Part shown: positions 24,432 through 32,964 of the stretch, piece by piece
Layout of the letters: the number at the start of each line of letters is the position of its first letter
Position numbering within the stretch: position 1 is the stretch's first letter
Source: JADLHS01 sp964561105
Lineage (GTDB): Bacteria; Verrucomicrobiota; Verrucomicrobiia; Limisphaerales; JADLHS01
NCBI GenBank assembly: GCA_964561105.1
Contig: CAZLOH010000027.1
Coordinates: forward strand, 8,331 to 72,330
Direction of reading: 5' to 3'
DNA length: 64,000 nt
Notes under the pieces: model-generated
Database searches by the model: none
Seen by the model: only the letters and a program-made list of their open reading frames with translations
What the model was told of the DNA's origin: nothing
Position numbers and translations under genes: made by a program

Positions 24432-27400
24432 TCACTTCACGCCTCCCGCGTCCTTCGCCGGCGCCGCTTCGCTCTTGCCCAGTTCCTCGTAGTAACGTCG
24501 CACCAGTTCCGAATAGCGCTTCGGCACGGGGTCGCGATCAATTGGCACCAGTGCCTCCTTGGATTCGCGCCGGGCGAGTTCTTCGACCACGCGCGCGCGC
24601 AACTCGACGAGTGGCCCGGCTATCTGCAAGTTGACCAAGTCCCACTTGGGTTGTTGCGCGTGTCGTTTCAGGTCAATGCGCATTGCCCGGGCCCGGTCGC
24701 GGATCCGCGCGGCCTCGGCCCGGAGTTCCGGCGTGTCGAGCATTTCCTCCACGTCGCGCAGCCGATCCGACCATTGCGCATAATCTGCCCCGGTGATCGG
24801 TCCGCCGGCAAAACCACCGCCACCGTCATCGCCGCCAAATTGATCGAGAAAACTGCCGCCCTCGCGCGGCCCGCCGGAGCGCCGGTCACCCGATCGGCCT
24901 GATGCTGTTCTTCCCTCGCCCGCGGATTGACCGGAAGCTCGTTGCTGTGGTGACTGCCCTGCGGCCAACTGGCCGCCGTTCCGACCTTGTCCTGGTTGCT
25001 CCGGTGCCTGGTCTCGTTGACTTACTTCGCCCGGCTGACCGCTCTGGCCCAGTTGCTCCGATTGCGCCTGTTGCCCGGACTGGTTGCCTCGCTGACTCTC
25101 GCCCGCTTGCGGTTCTCCTTGTTGCCCGCGACTTGGTTGAGCTTGGTTCTGGGCCAACTGCTGACCTTCGCGCTGGCCCGGCTGGTAGCCGCCGACGGCA
25201 GGAGGCGAATTCGTAGCCGAACCGGAGGTCGGTTGATCGCTGACATTGGAGCGCCGGTCTCCTGACCCGGCGAGTTCTTGATCTTCTCCGGGTCGAGCCG
25301 GGTCGGTGACCGGCGCTCCAGCCGCCTCGTCACCCCGGCGGCTGCCGGCGCCGTTCGTATTCGATTCACGTTGGGCCTGCGCGAGTTCCCGCTCCAGTTG
25401 TTGGCTCAACACCTCCAATTCATTGCGGGCCAGACGAAGCGCTTCGGTGTCATCGCCCAGCACACTTTCTGCCGCGTGTTCGACGCCGGTCTTGAGCTCG
25501 TTGATGCTGCGGCGGGCGCGTTGTTCGAGATTGTTCGCCTCGGCGGACAGCCCCTCCCGCAAGAGATCGGCGCTGACTTCCACTGCCGATTTGCCCTCGC
25601 GCCGGCTTTCACGCAAATACTGCTCGACCCCTTGCCGCAGCCGGCCCTGGGTCAGCAAATCGTCGCTCGTGTCCTGCAGGTTCTTCGCGTCTTCCTGCGT
25701 GGCCTTGCGCAACGTGTCGTAAAGCTGGCGCGACAACAACGGCTCGACCGGTTCCGCCTTTTGCGTGACAGCAGTGGCGTGTTTCACGAGTTCGTCCAGG
25801 CGCTCCTTTTGCTGGTCGAGTTGGGTGGCGAGTTCCTTGCGCTCGTCGGAATCGGTGAGCGATTTGCGCTGCGCAGGGTCGTTCAACTGGTCAAGTTTCT
25901 GGCCGATGGCCTCCTGCTGCTGGGCCAGGTCGCGCGCCTGCGTGCGCAACTCGCGCATGTCTTCGGCAAACTGGCTCGAGCTTTGTTTTCGGAAATCATC
26001 CCGCATCTGCTGCAAGTCGCGTTGGGCGCGCGTGCCGGCGGACAAAGCTTGTGACACTTCGCCGCGCTGCATCGCGTCGGACGCGCGCTGGACCTCCTGC
26101 CGCGTCTGGTCAAGCTGCTGCCGCACCTCGGACATCTGCGACTGGTTCTCCGGTCGTTCCATGCGCTGACGCAATTCGTCCACGTCGGCCAGGGTTTGTT
26201 GTTGTTCCTCCTGCAGGCGCTTGAGGCGCGCGCGCAATTCCTCGCGTTCGGCTTCCGTGCGCGCTTCCGGCAAGGCGGCCTGCAATTCCTTGAGCCGCTC
26301 ATTCACGTCCTGCTGGCGTTGCGCCAGCTCCTTCAAACGATTGAACGCCTGCAACTGCTCGCGCTGCTGCTCATTCTGCGGCGGCGCGGCCTGGCGCTCC
26401 GTCTCGTAGCGATTCTGTGTCTGGCGCAAATCCAGTTGATTCAACTGTCGTTGCGCCCGCTGGCCGCGGCTGCTCTGGCCACTCTGACCGCGCTGACCCT
26501 GCGCCACTTGAATTTCGCGCGTGGCGAGCCGCAGCAACGCCTGATACGCCGATTGCTCGGACGACAACGCGGGCGGCAACGCCCGGGGCGAATTGTCGTC
26601 CGCGGCCCGGGCAAGTTGTTCAGCGGCCTGCGCCATCGCCTTTTCCGCGGCTGCGAGCAACGGTTTCGCGCGCGGGTCGGGCGATTGCTCCAGCTGGCTG
26701 CGCACTTGTTGCAGCGCCTGCTCCTGCGACTCCTTCACCGTCCCGGCGTCCGGTTTGAATTGCGGGCTGGGCGTGGCGCCCAGCTCGCGTCGTTGCAGAT
26801 TCCAGGTGGCCGTGAGGATTTGCTTTTGCAGTTCGGCCAGTTTTTCGCCGGCGTTCTGGCCGGATTGCCCCGCTTGTTGTTGCTGCGAATTCTGATCCGG
26901 TGTCTGGCCTTCGCGGAAGATTTCCTCAAACGGGCGCACCTCGGCAAAAAACATATCACTGGTCGTGCGGCGCGGTTTGCCATCCGGGCCCACATCCTCC
27001 GCCCACAGGTAGTAACTCAACAACTGATCCGGCTGCGCGCCGAGACTTTCGAGCGCCACTTGATGATCGAAGGCGCGTTTCTCGTGCGGCCCGGCATTGG
27101 TGCCCAGTTCCACGAACTGGGTTTCGTGCCCGGCGAGATTGTAAGCGAAGCCGTAACCCTTGAGGCCGAAGTCGTCGGAGGCCTCGGCCTTGAAGGTGAT
27201 CTCCTCCAGCGCCGAAACGCGCTGATCGCCTTTGGGGAAATCAAACTTGAGTTCCGGCGCGTGGTTGGTCAGCACGTCGAGCACGAACAACGGCGGCTGC
27301 CGGTTCGTCCGTCCAGCCTCATCCACGAGCCGAAGCTGGTAGCTCACGCTCTTTTCGAGTTGGATGCGGGAGACATAGACATTGGGCCGATTCGTGTCGG

Positions 27401-28475
27401 CGATCAGTGGCAGGGACGCCCTCGTCGCCTTCTCGCCTTCTGGTGCGCCGGTCATTTGCGACGGGGGCGTCGCAGCCACCTTCGGCGACGAGACGTCGCC
27501 GCTCCGGCTGCGGACTTCAACCAACGTCGCCGTCTTCACCGGCTTGTTCAGGTGAAAGGTGTACTCCAGTGTGCTGCCTTCGACGGCGCTGACGCGGCGG
27601 GTGTCGGCAATTGTTTTCTCGGGCAGCCCCGTGTAGTCGGGGTACGTGACCCTGGCGTCGGCGCGTTCGAGGCGGGGAAACTCGAACGTGGTCACGCGGA
27701 ACTCGCGCGTCTGCCGGGCGTCGTATTCCACACGGTAGGTGAGTTCGCCCTGAACCGCGGGCAGGCTCGTGCCGAACACCGGGTCGTCCAGATTTTTTGT
27801 GAGCGGGAGGCGTCGCTCGGGTTCGTTGGCGGGGCGGACGATGAGCGTGGCTTCCGCCGGCACTTCGCCCGCGAACTTCGCCAGCACCACCAGGCTGCTG
27901 CCTTGCTCGAGGGTCGCGTCGCCGGGCGTCACGGTCACGCCGTGTTGCCGCACAGGGATGAAGGCCACGCGCGGTGGCGCGGCCTGATACAACTTGAGCA
28001 GGACGATCGCCAACAATCCCAACGCGACGAAACTGCCGGCTTGCGCGAGCCACAGTTGCTTCGCGGCGCGTTGACGCCACAGACTGCGGCGATCCTCCGC
28101 CAGCGCCTCGCGAATGACGCGGTCCTGGAGATAGCTCAACTCGTGCGTGGCGGCGTCAGGCTTCTGTTCGATGGCGGTCAGCAACCGCGCGTGCAGTTGT
28201 GGATTCTCCGCTTCAATGCTGCGCGCGATGCTCTGAAAATCCAACGGGGCGCGCTGGCTTCGCCGCCAGACAATCAATGTCCATCCGAGCGTGGCCGTCA
28301 GCAGCAGCAGGAACAACCACGGCGAGATCCAGCCGGTCGAACGGTGAACGAGCAGGAGGAACAGGCCGATCGCCGCCGCCGCCAGCCAGCCGAGTGTCCA
28401 GGTGCGCAACCGCTCCCGCCGCCGCTGATCGCGCGCGACCGGTTCGAGATGAATTTGCAGGAGGCGATCAATCAT
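24432..28475 (-). CDS. DUF4175-like giant coiled-coil membrane protein
   Basis: 1347 residues. Two membrane helices near 33-70 and one near 150-165 anchor an N-terminal beta-rich region (about 180-480). A very long Gln/Glu/Arg/Leu-rich region (about 500-1060) with heptad-like patterns predicts extended coiled coils. A Gly/Ser/Gln-rich low-complexity stretch (about 1065-1210) precedes a conserved C-terminal helix bundle (LRDVEEMLDTPELRAEAARIRDRA). The family is known from MoxR/DUF58/VWA clusters; its function is unsettled, with a role in envelope or periplasmic complex assembly likely. The low-complexity segment holds several copies of an interspersed 15-mer. It overlaps the BatA-like gene (ATGA). 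Confidence 0.8.
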   Translation of the reverse strand: MIDRLLQIHLEPVARDQRRRERLRTWTLGWLAAAAIGLFLLLVHRSTGWISPWLFLLLLTATLGWTLIVWRRSQRAPLDFQSIARSIEAENPQLHARLLTAIEQKPDAATHELSYLQDRVIREALAEDRRSLWRQRAAKQLWLAQAGSFVALGLLAIVLLKLYQAAPPRVAFIPVRQHGVTVTPGDATLEQGSSLVVLAKFAGEVPAEATLIVRPANEPERRLPLTKNLDDPVFGTSLPAVQGELTYRVEYDARQTREFRVTTFEFPRLERADARVTYPDYTGLPEKTIADTRRVSAVEGSTLEYTFHLNKPVKTATLVEVRSRSGDVSSPKVAATPPSQMTGAPEGEKATRASLPLIADTNRPNVYVSRIQLEKSVSYQLRLVDEAGRTNRQPPLFVLDVLTNHAPELKFDFPKGDQRVSALEEITFKAEASDDFGLKGYGFAYNLAGHETQFVELGTNAGPHEKRAFDHQVALESLGAQPDQLLSYYLWAEDVGPDGKPRRTTSDMFFAEVRPFEEIFREGQTPDQNSQQQQAGQSGQNAGEKLAELQKQILTATWNLQRRELGATPSPQFKPDAGTVKESQEQALQQVRSQLEQSPDPRAKPLLAAAEKAMAQAAEQLARAADDNSPRALPPALSSEQSAYQALLRLATREIQVAQGQRGQSGQSSRGQRAQRQLNQLDLRQTQNRYETERQAAPPQNEQQREQLQAFNRLKELAQRQQDVNERLKELQAALPEARTEAEREELRARLKRLQEEQQQTLADVDELRQRMERPENQSQMSEVRQQLDQTRQEVQRASDAMQRGEVSQALSAGTRAQRDLQQMRDDFRKQSSSQFAEDMRELRTQARDLAQQQEAIGQKLDQLNDPAQRKSLTDSDERKELATQLDQQKERLDELVKHATAVTQKAEPVEPLLSRQLYDTLRKATQEDAKNLQDTSDDLLTQGRLRQGVEQYLRESRREGKSAVEVSADLLREGLSAEANNLEQRARRSINELKTGVEHAAESVLGDDTEALRLARNELEVLSQQLERELAQAQRESNTNGAGSRRGDEAAGAPVTDPARPGEDQELAGSGDRRSNVSDQPTSGSATNSPPAVGGYQPGQREGQQLAQNQAQPSRGQQGEPQAGESQRGNQSGQQAQSEQLGQSGQPGEVSQRDQAPEQPGQGRNGGQLAAGQSPQQRASGQSAGEGRTASGRSGDRRSGGPREGGSFLDQFGGDDGGGGFAGGPITGADYAQWSDRLRDVEEMLDTPELRAEAARIRDRARAMRIDLKRHAQQPKWDLVNLQIAGPLVELRARVVEELARRESKEALVPIDRDPVPKRYSELVRRYYEELGKSEAAPAKDAGGVK
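24876..25319. repeat. Interspersed GGAGCGCCGGTCwCC 15-mers inside the DUF4175 gene
   Basis: Copies lie at 24876-24890 and 25248-25262 (forward) and 25305-25319 (inverted), the last two forming an imperfect hairpin. The inverted form also occurs at 38119-38133 in the dihydrouridine synthase gene. All stay in frame within a low-complexity coding stretch. Confidence 0.7.
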
Positions 28476-30658
28476 GGCACAGCCTCAAGGGGCGCGGCGG
28501 ACCGACGGGTGATCCAGCCGGCCAGCCAGGTTTCGATCAACAATACCGCCAGCGCCGCCACAATCAACCATCGCCACAACTTTTGTCGCGCTTCCAGTTC
28601 AGCGTTGTGAAGGGTCTGCTGTTTGGCGACGGTCAACGCGGCCGCGACTTCGGGAGTTTTCATCGGCAAACCCAGTCGCTCGAGTTCGTCGCCGGCCAGC
28701 GGCGCGGTCTTGCTCTCCGAAGCGGCGAGGTTCACAGCGAATCTCACGGGCGGTTGGCCCAAAATTTCATAAATGCCGGGCAGGTCGGTTTGCGTGAAAC
28801 GCGTCTTGCCCGAGTCCAGTTGAACTGATGCGCCGTCGGGCAGGCGGATCGTCGCGTAGCCGCCGACGTGAGGAGGCGGATTCCCGGGTGCGCCGGTTGT
28901 GTCCGCCTCCTCACGTCGGCGGCTACCGATGAAGGCCGAAAGGTCAACCGTGTCGCCGACCTGGAATTGCGCGGGCGGTGGGCGGCTGCCACCCGCCTGA
29001 TCCAGCAGCGAATAGAGCAGCGGCACGAACTTGGACGACAACGCCAACTGGCTGTCGGCCGGTCGCCACGAAGAGGTGAACACGAAAACCCGTCCACGCC
29101 CGACGGGGATTTCGAGGATTGCGGGATCATTGTCGTCGTAACTCGCGATGACGCGGACGCCGAGCAATCTGCCCGTTGCCAGCGTGCGATGTTTCCAGAA
29201 GCGAATCTTGGTGAAGTCGCCGAAGCGCGGGTCCGCGAACGGCGCGAACAGAGGATGCGTGAAATCCATCTGGCCGAACATGGCGTAGTTCGCGACGGCG
29301 GCCTCGGTGGCGGTGACCTCAGGCGTGCCGGTCAACTGCCCGAGTGTGTTCGCTGCTTGAGCATCATTCATCACCAGCAAAGCCGTGCCGCCGTTGGTGA
29401 GATATGAATAGACTGAACCGGCAACTTCTTCGCTTGTTGTGCTACTGATGATGACGAGACGGCTTGTGGCGAGAGCGCCCCTCACCCCGTCCCTCTCCCC
29501 ATCGGATGGGGAGAGGGTGGCCGAAGGCCGGGTGAGGGGAGTTGTCAATCGCACCGCCTGCCGACGGGTATCCTGAAAAGCGCGCTTCAAATAGTAGAGC
29601 GATTGAGCCGAATCGGTTTCCGCCTCGTTACCCAGAAACAACACGTTGACCTGCTCGGCCTGGGGTTGAACCACGTAAGCCGTGTTGTCGAAGGCATCGT
29701 CATCCCCGGTCAAGGTGATTCGCCCGGCAACGGTGTTGGTCGGAATTTTTGGCGCGGGCACAATGCGGCTTTGGCCCGGTGGGACGTAGGCATCCAACGA
29801 AGCGGCGTCCGGCACGCCGTCCCACTGAATCTTGAACTGCTCGCGTTGCGCGTTGGCGGAATTGCTGACGCGCAGCCGGACGGGAGTGGCGGTCGTTCGG
29901 GCGGAGTCGTCGGCCTCCGCCACCCATTGCAGTCCGGCGTTGGAGGGGCGTTTGGCTTTGACCGGTTCGACGACCACTTCCAATCCGCGCGGCCATTCGT
30001 GGCCCTGCAACCCTTCGAGCCGGCTGCCTTCCTGCAGATCGGAGATGAGCACGATGCGGCGCGGACCGGAGTGCAGCTCGCGCTTGTCGGCGTCTTCGAG
30101 GCGGTCGGCGGCCGCGATGAGGGCGTCGCCGAGGTGCGTGGCGTGCCAGGTGGGTTTGAGTTCCGCGAGGCGTTGGGACGCAAGGGCAACGCGCTCGGAA
30201 ACATTCATCGCGGCCCACTGCTCGAAGCTGACCACCGTGCGAACTTGATTGTCGAATGTCAGCAGCGCGACTTGATCGGCGGGCGTGGTTTGCTTCAAAG
30301 CGGTGTCAGCTTGGTTGAGGGCCGCGGCCCAGACCCCGTCGCGTTTCATGCTGGCGCTGGTGTCCACGAGGATGACGACTTGCGCCCCGGCATTGTTCGT
30401 GGGCGTCGCCGCCATTGGCTTCTGCAGGAACGGGCGCGCGAAACCCAGGGCGAGGACGGCGATCGCGAGGCAGCGGAGCAGCAGGAGGAAAATGTGCTCG
30501 AGCCGGTTGCGGCGCGTCAGGCGCGGCGGCGTGGGCTGGAGGAACATCAGCGAACTGAAAATCTGCTTCTCGCGCGACGACCGGCGGACGAGATGAAACG
30601 CCACCGGCAAAGCGATGGCGAGTCCGCCGAGCAGAAAGAGTGGCGCGAGGAAACTCAT
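28472..30658 (-). CDS. BatA-like VWA membrane protein with in-frame REP insertion
   Basis: 728 residues from the ATG at 30658, where MSFLAPLFLLGGLAIALPV begins as in the BatA/YfbK group. The order is a helix about 5-25, the conserved LVRRSSREKQIFSSLMFLQP, a second helix near 57-75, and a VWA domain with an intact DTSAS MIDAS motif (VVILVDTSASMKRDG). A C-terminal helix (LIVAALAVLLIETWLAG) closes it. Two foreign repeats are translated in frame: about residues 373-394 (CCCTCTCCC-type) and 578-602 (a full REPIN). The REP at 30662-30686 ends three bases before the ATG. It is probably co-transcribed with the DUF4175 gene, which overlaps its stop. Confidence 0.85.
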   Translation of the reverse strand: MSFLAPLFLLGGLAIALPVAFHLVRRSSREKQIFSSLMFLQPTPPRLTRRNRLEHIFLLLLRCLAIAVLALGFARPFLQKPMAATPTNNAGAQVVILVDTSASMKRDGVWAAALNQADTALKQTTPADQVALLTFDNQVRTVVSFEQWAAMNVSERVALASQRLAELKPTWHATHLGDALIAAADRLEDADKRELHSGPRRIVLISDLQEGSRLEGLQGHEWPRGLEVVVEPVKAKRPSNAGLQWVAEADDSARTTATPVRLRVSNSANAQREQFKIQWDGVPDAASLDAYVPPGQSRIVPAPKIPTNTVAGRITLTGDDDAFDNTAYVVQPQAEQVNVLFLGNEAETDSAQSLYYLKRAFQDTRRQAVRLTTPLTRPSATLSPSDGERDGVRGALATSRLVIISSTTSEEVAGSVYSYLTNGGTALLVMNDAQAANTLGQLTGTPEVTATEAAVANYAMFGQMDFTHPLFAPFADPRFGDFTKIRFWKHRTLATGRLLGVRVIASYDDNDPAILEIPVGRGRVFVFTSSWRPADSQLALSSKFVPLLYSLLDQAGGSRPPPAQFQVGDTVDLSAFIGSRRREEADTTGAPGNPPPHVGGYATIRLPDGASVQLDSGKTRFTQTDLPGIYEILGQPPVRFAVNLAASESKTAPLAGDELERLGLPMKTPEVAAALTVAKQQTLHNAELEARQKLWRWLIVAALAVLLIETWLAGWITRRSAAPLEAVP
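28856..28926. repeat. REPIN inside the BatA-like coding sequence
   Basis: A forward REP (28856-28880, GTAG head) faces an inverted REP (28902-28926) across 21 bases, giving a 71-base hairpin-forming unit. It is read in frame on the minus strand as a segment containing RRREEAD and PPPHVGGY. Confidence 0.92.
29478..29540. repeat. CCCTCTCCC-type 60-base palindromic repeat in the BatA-like gene
   Basis: The unit has CCCTCTCCCCATC opposed by GATGGGGAGAGGG, a GGCCGAAGGCC hairpin and a GGGTGAGGGG end that pairs with the CCCCTCACCC start. A nearly identical unit lies at 32767-32827. In frame it encodes a segment with TLSPSDGERDG. Confidence 0.88.
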
Positions 30659-30661
30659 AAA

Positions 30662-30785
30662 GTAGCCGCCGACGTGAGGAGGCGGAGACCATGGACGACG
30701 TGAGGAGGCCGATTGGATGCCAAACTCTTCCACCTCCGCACGTCGGTGGCTACCGAAGAATCCGCCTCCTTACGTCGGCGGCTAC
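30662..30785. repeat. Left REP array
   Basis: A forward REP (30662-30686), a partial copy (30697-30709), an inverted variant with CGGTGGC (30729-30753) and an inverted canonical copy (30761-30785). The last lies 43 bases before the RAYT ATG. Confidence 0.9.
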
Positions 30786-30828
30786 GGGGACGCTTGACAT
30801 CGCATGCGGACGACTCCATACCCGCGCC

Positions 30829-31407
30829 ATGATTTCTCCGCAGAAGGGTAAGCTTCCAAGATTGGAACGGCACCGATACCAAGGCCATGCGGTGGTGTTT
30901 TGGACGAATACGCTGGAGGAACGAGCACGGGGTTGGCTGTCGCTGGCATTTCACGCCCGGTTTCGCGAATTGATGCTGCACGCAGCCGTGAGGGAAAGGC
31001 TCTTTTGTCCGGCCTACTGCTTGATGCCTGACCATCTGCATTTCGTTTGGATGGGAATGCGCCGGGAAAGTGACCAACTCAACGCCATAAAGTTTCTGCG
31101 CACACACCTCGAACCAGCGTTGGGCGGTGGCCGCAAATGGCAGCATCAACCACATGATCACGTTTTGCGCGAGGAAGAACGCAGACGCAATGCTTTTGCC
31201 AGCTTTTGCTTTTACACGTTGGCGAATCCAGTGCGCGCCGAATTGGTGAAGCGGGAGATTGATTGGCCTTATGGTGGCGCAATCATTCCTGGCTATCCTG
31301 ATGTTCAACCGATGGAGGGCGGATATTGGGAGCTGTTTTGGAAACTCTATGTCGCTAAACGAGAGACTGAGCCGCCACCCCCGCGCACGCCGCCACTGCA
31401 ACCGTAG
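30829..31407 (+). CDS. REP-associated tyrosine transposase (RAYT)
   Basis: 192 residues from the ATG at 30829. The Y1/HUH signature is intact: the histidine pair in CLMPDHLHFVWMG near residue 65 and the catalytic tyrosine in FCFYTLANPVRAELV near 130, followed by WPYGG. This family, related to IS200/IS605, nicks single-stranded REP DNA after its GTAG head and is thought to spread REPs without mobilising itself efficiently. The gene is flanked on both sides by REPs with exactly the expected GTAG head and short GC stem, so the substrate is visible. The stop codon TAG is itself part of the GTAG head of the downstream REP. Confidence 0.92.
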   Translation: MISPQKGKLPRLERHRYQGHAVVFWTNTLEERARGWLSLAFHARFRELMLHAAVRERLFCPAYCLMPDHLHFVWMGMRRESDQLNAIKFLRTHLEPALGGGRKWQHQPHDHVLREEERRRNAFASFCFYTLANPVRAELVKREIDWPYGGAIIPGYPDVQPMEGGYWELFWKLYVAKRETEPPPPRTPPLQP

Positions 31408-31505
31408 CCGCCGACGTGAGGAGGCGGACGGGACCAATCTTCGCCCAATCCACCTCCTTACGTCGGTGGCTACCGAAGCATCCGCCTCCTTACGTCGGCG
31501 GCTAC
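31404..31505. repeat. Right REP array
   Basis: A forward REP (31404-31428) whose GTAG supplies the RAYT stop codon, an inverted GGTGG variant (31449-31473) and an inverted canonical REP (31481-31505). The two inverted copies and their spacer are almost identical to those of the left array. Confidence 0.92.
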
Positions 31506-31543
31506 GAGACGATGGCGCGAGGAAATTCATGGCATCGGTACCG

Positions 31544-31677
31544 TGGTGGCAGTTCTCGCGCTGCGAGAACTCCGTCCGCGTAGCAGCGGACGGAACGAAT
31601 GGTCATTTATTTCCGAGCGGAAAAACGTTGCGCCGCTGCACGCGGCGCTACTGCTCGCAGCGCGAGCAGTTCCACCA
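31544..31677. repeat. MITE-like inverted-repeat element
   Basis: Arms of 24 bases (31544-31567 and 31654-31677, 22 matching) flank about 86 bases that hold two further short hairpins. No coding capacity is seen. It lies between the right REP array and the DUF58 gene's 3' end. Confidence 0.65.
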
Positions 31678-31696
31678 TGCGACTGAGAATGCACCT

Positions 31697-32584
31697 TCAT
31701 CTTTTTGATCGGGCAAAACGATTGCCCGACTTCACCCGTTGATGGCGCTCGCGCAGAAAATCGAACATGGCCAGTTCCAGCGCGCGATCCGTGCGGAAAC
31801 TGCGGCAACCCGCGCCAAGGCGCTGGCAGGTGGCGCGGACGGCTTCGTTGTGGGCGTTCAGGCGCTGAAGATATTCCTTCCGCGCCGTGGCCGGATCAAT
31901 GAACAGATCGCGACCGGACTCCACATCACGGAACATGACGGCACGGTCGAAGTTGAAGGTGAGTTCGGCGGGATCAAGCACCTGGAACAACATCACTTCG
32001 TGGCCGGAGGCGGTGAGGGCGGTGAGGTTTCGTTCCAAAGTCTCAATCGGCGCGAGGAAGTCCGAGATCAAGACCATCAACGAGCGTTTACGGACGATCT
32101 CAACGATGCGTTGGAGCGGCGCGGCGAGGTCGGTGGCGTTGCCGGCGGCGGCTTGTTCGAGTTGGAGCATGAGCCGGCGCAGATGGCCGATGCGATTGCG
32201 CGCGGGGAGGTAATCGCGGATTTGTTCGCCGAAGGTGAGCAGGCCGACGGCGTCGCCTTGTTGATGGAGAAAGTAGGCGAGCGTGGCGGCGAGGGTGTTG
32301 GCGTATTGCGATTTGGTCCAGCCGACTGAGCCGTAGTCCATCGAGCGGCTTTGGTCCACGAGCAGGTAGCAGCGGAGGTTGGTTTCGTCCTCGAATTTCT
32401 TGATGTAGTAACGGTCGCTGCGCGCGAAGAGCCGCCAGTCGAGATAGCGCGGGTCGTCGCCGGGGGAATACTGGCGATACTCGGTGAACTCGACGGAGAA
32501 ACCGTGATATGGACTGCGATGCAGACCGTGCCAGAATCCTTCGACCACGATGCGGGCGCGCAGTTCGAGGTTCTTGATGGCCAT
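31697..32584 (-). CDS. DUF58 domain protein
   Basis: 295 residues from the ATG at 32584 (MAIKNLELRAR). The DUF58 signature YRQYSPGDDPRYLDWRLFARSDRYYIKKFE is near residue 40-70, and a VWA-like core follows (CYLLVDQSRSMDYG, an intact DxSxS site). DUF58 proteins pair with MoxR ATPases in most bacteria and probably act as chaperone or complex partners. The MoxR gene lies upstream on the same strand, 628 bases away across repeat-rich DNA. The frame continues upstream through a REPIN (32625-32691) without a stop, but the upstream residues are repeat-encoded, so I do not include them. Confidence 0.92.
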   Translation of the reverse strand: MAIKNLELRARIVVEGFWHGLHRSPYHGFSVEFTEYRQYSPGDDPRYLDWRLFARSDRYYIKKFEDETNLRCYLLVDQSRSMDYGSVGWTKSQYANTLAATLAYFLHQQGDAVGLLTFGEQIRDYLPARNRIGHLRRLMLQLEQAAAGNATDLAAPLQRIVEIVRKRSLMVLISDFLAPIETLERNLTALTASGHEVMLFQVLDPAELTFNFDRAVMFRDVESGRDLFIDPATARKEYLQRLNAHNEAVRATCQRLGAGCRSFRTDRALELAMFDFLRERHQRVKSGNRFARSKR

Positions 32585-32624
32585 CAGGGCCGAGGGGGAA
32601 ATGAGCTGGGAGGAAGCTGACCCC

Positions 32625-32691
32625 GTAGCCGCCGAGGTAACGAGGCGGTTGGGGGAGTTGCGCGAGTCCGCCTCCTCACGTCGGCGGCTAC
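32625..32691. repeat. REPIN upstream of DUF58 gene
   Basis: A forward loop-variant REP (32625-32648, GAGGTAAC loop) faces an inverted canonical REP (32667-32691). It lies 41 bases upstream of the DUF58 start codon. Confidence 0.9.
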
Positions 32692-32766
32692 GGGGATTTG
32701 CCAGCGCGCTCATGGTTTCGCAAACGGTGCAAAGTTTGTGTTACGCTCGTCCTTCCCATGAACCGT

Positions 32767-32827
32767 CCCCTCACCCTGCCCTCTCCCCATCGGATGGGGA
32801 GAGGGTGGCCGAAGGCCGGGTGAGGGG
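32767..32827. repeat. Second copy of the 60-base palindromic repeat
   Basis: Nearly base-for-base the same as 29478-29540, including the CATCGGATG centre, the GGCCGAAGGCC hairpin and the terminal CCCCTCACCC/GGGTGAGGGG pairing. Confidence 0.9.
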
Positions 32828-32891
32828 TTTTGGTGCGGTTCATGGCCCCGATACGCGTCCATTGTTGGAGGTCGAAGCTCCCCATGAACCC

Positions 32892-32964
32892 GGGAGCGCC
32901 GGCGTCTCGCTGGCTCGTTGGAGTCTGCAGCGAAGGAAGTCGCCGGCGAGACGCCGGCGCTCCC
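32892..32964. repeat. Perfect 19-bp inverted repeat
   Basis: Arms 32892-32910 and 32946-32964 are exact reverse complements (core GGAGCGCCGGCGTCTCGC) with 35 bases between them. The arm core resembles the 15-mers in the DUF4175 gene. Confidence 0.8.

Larger units (their letters stand above)
30662..31505 (+). mobile_element. RAYT locus: REP-flanked transposase unit
   Basis: A RAYT gene is bracketed by two REP arrays with the same organisation (forward, inverted GGTGG-variant, inverted). The unit lies on the opposite strand to the MoxR/VWA cluster and separates its DUF58 and BatA-like genes. The near-identity of the two inner inverted pairs suggests the arrays are boundaries of a duplicated or mobilised unit. 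Confidence 0.8.

Noticed and set aside
26196..28610. An 804-codon plus-strand frame opposite the DUF4175 gene
   Set aside because: It is the antisense of a coiled-coil gene with repetitive Gln/Glu codons, gives Leu/Arg-rich low-complexity sequence and has no start signals or family features.
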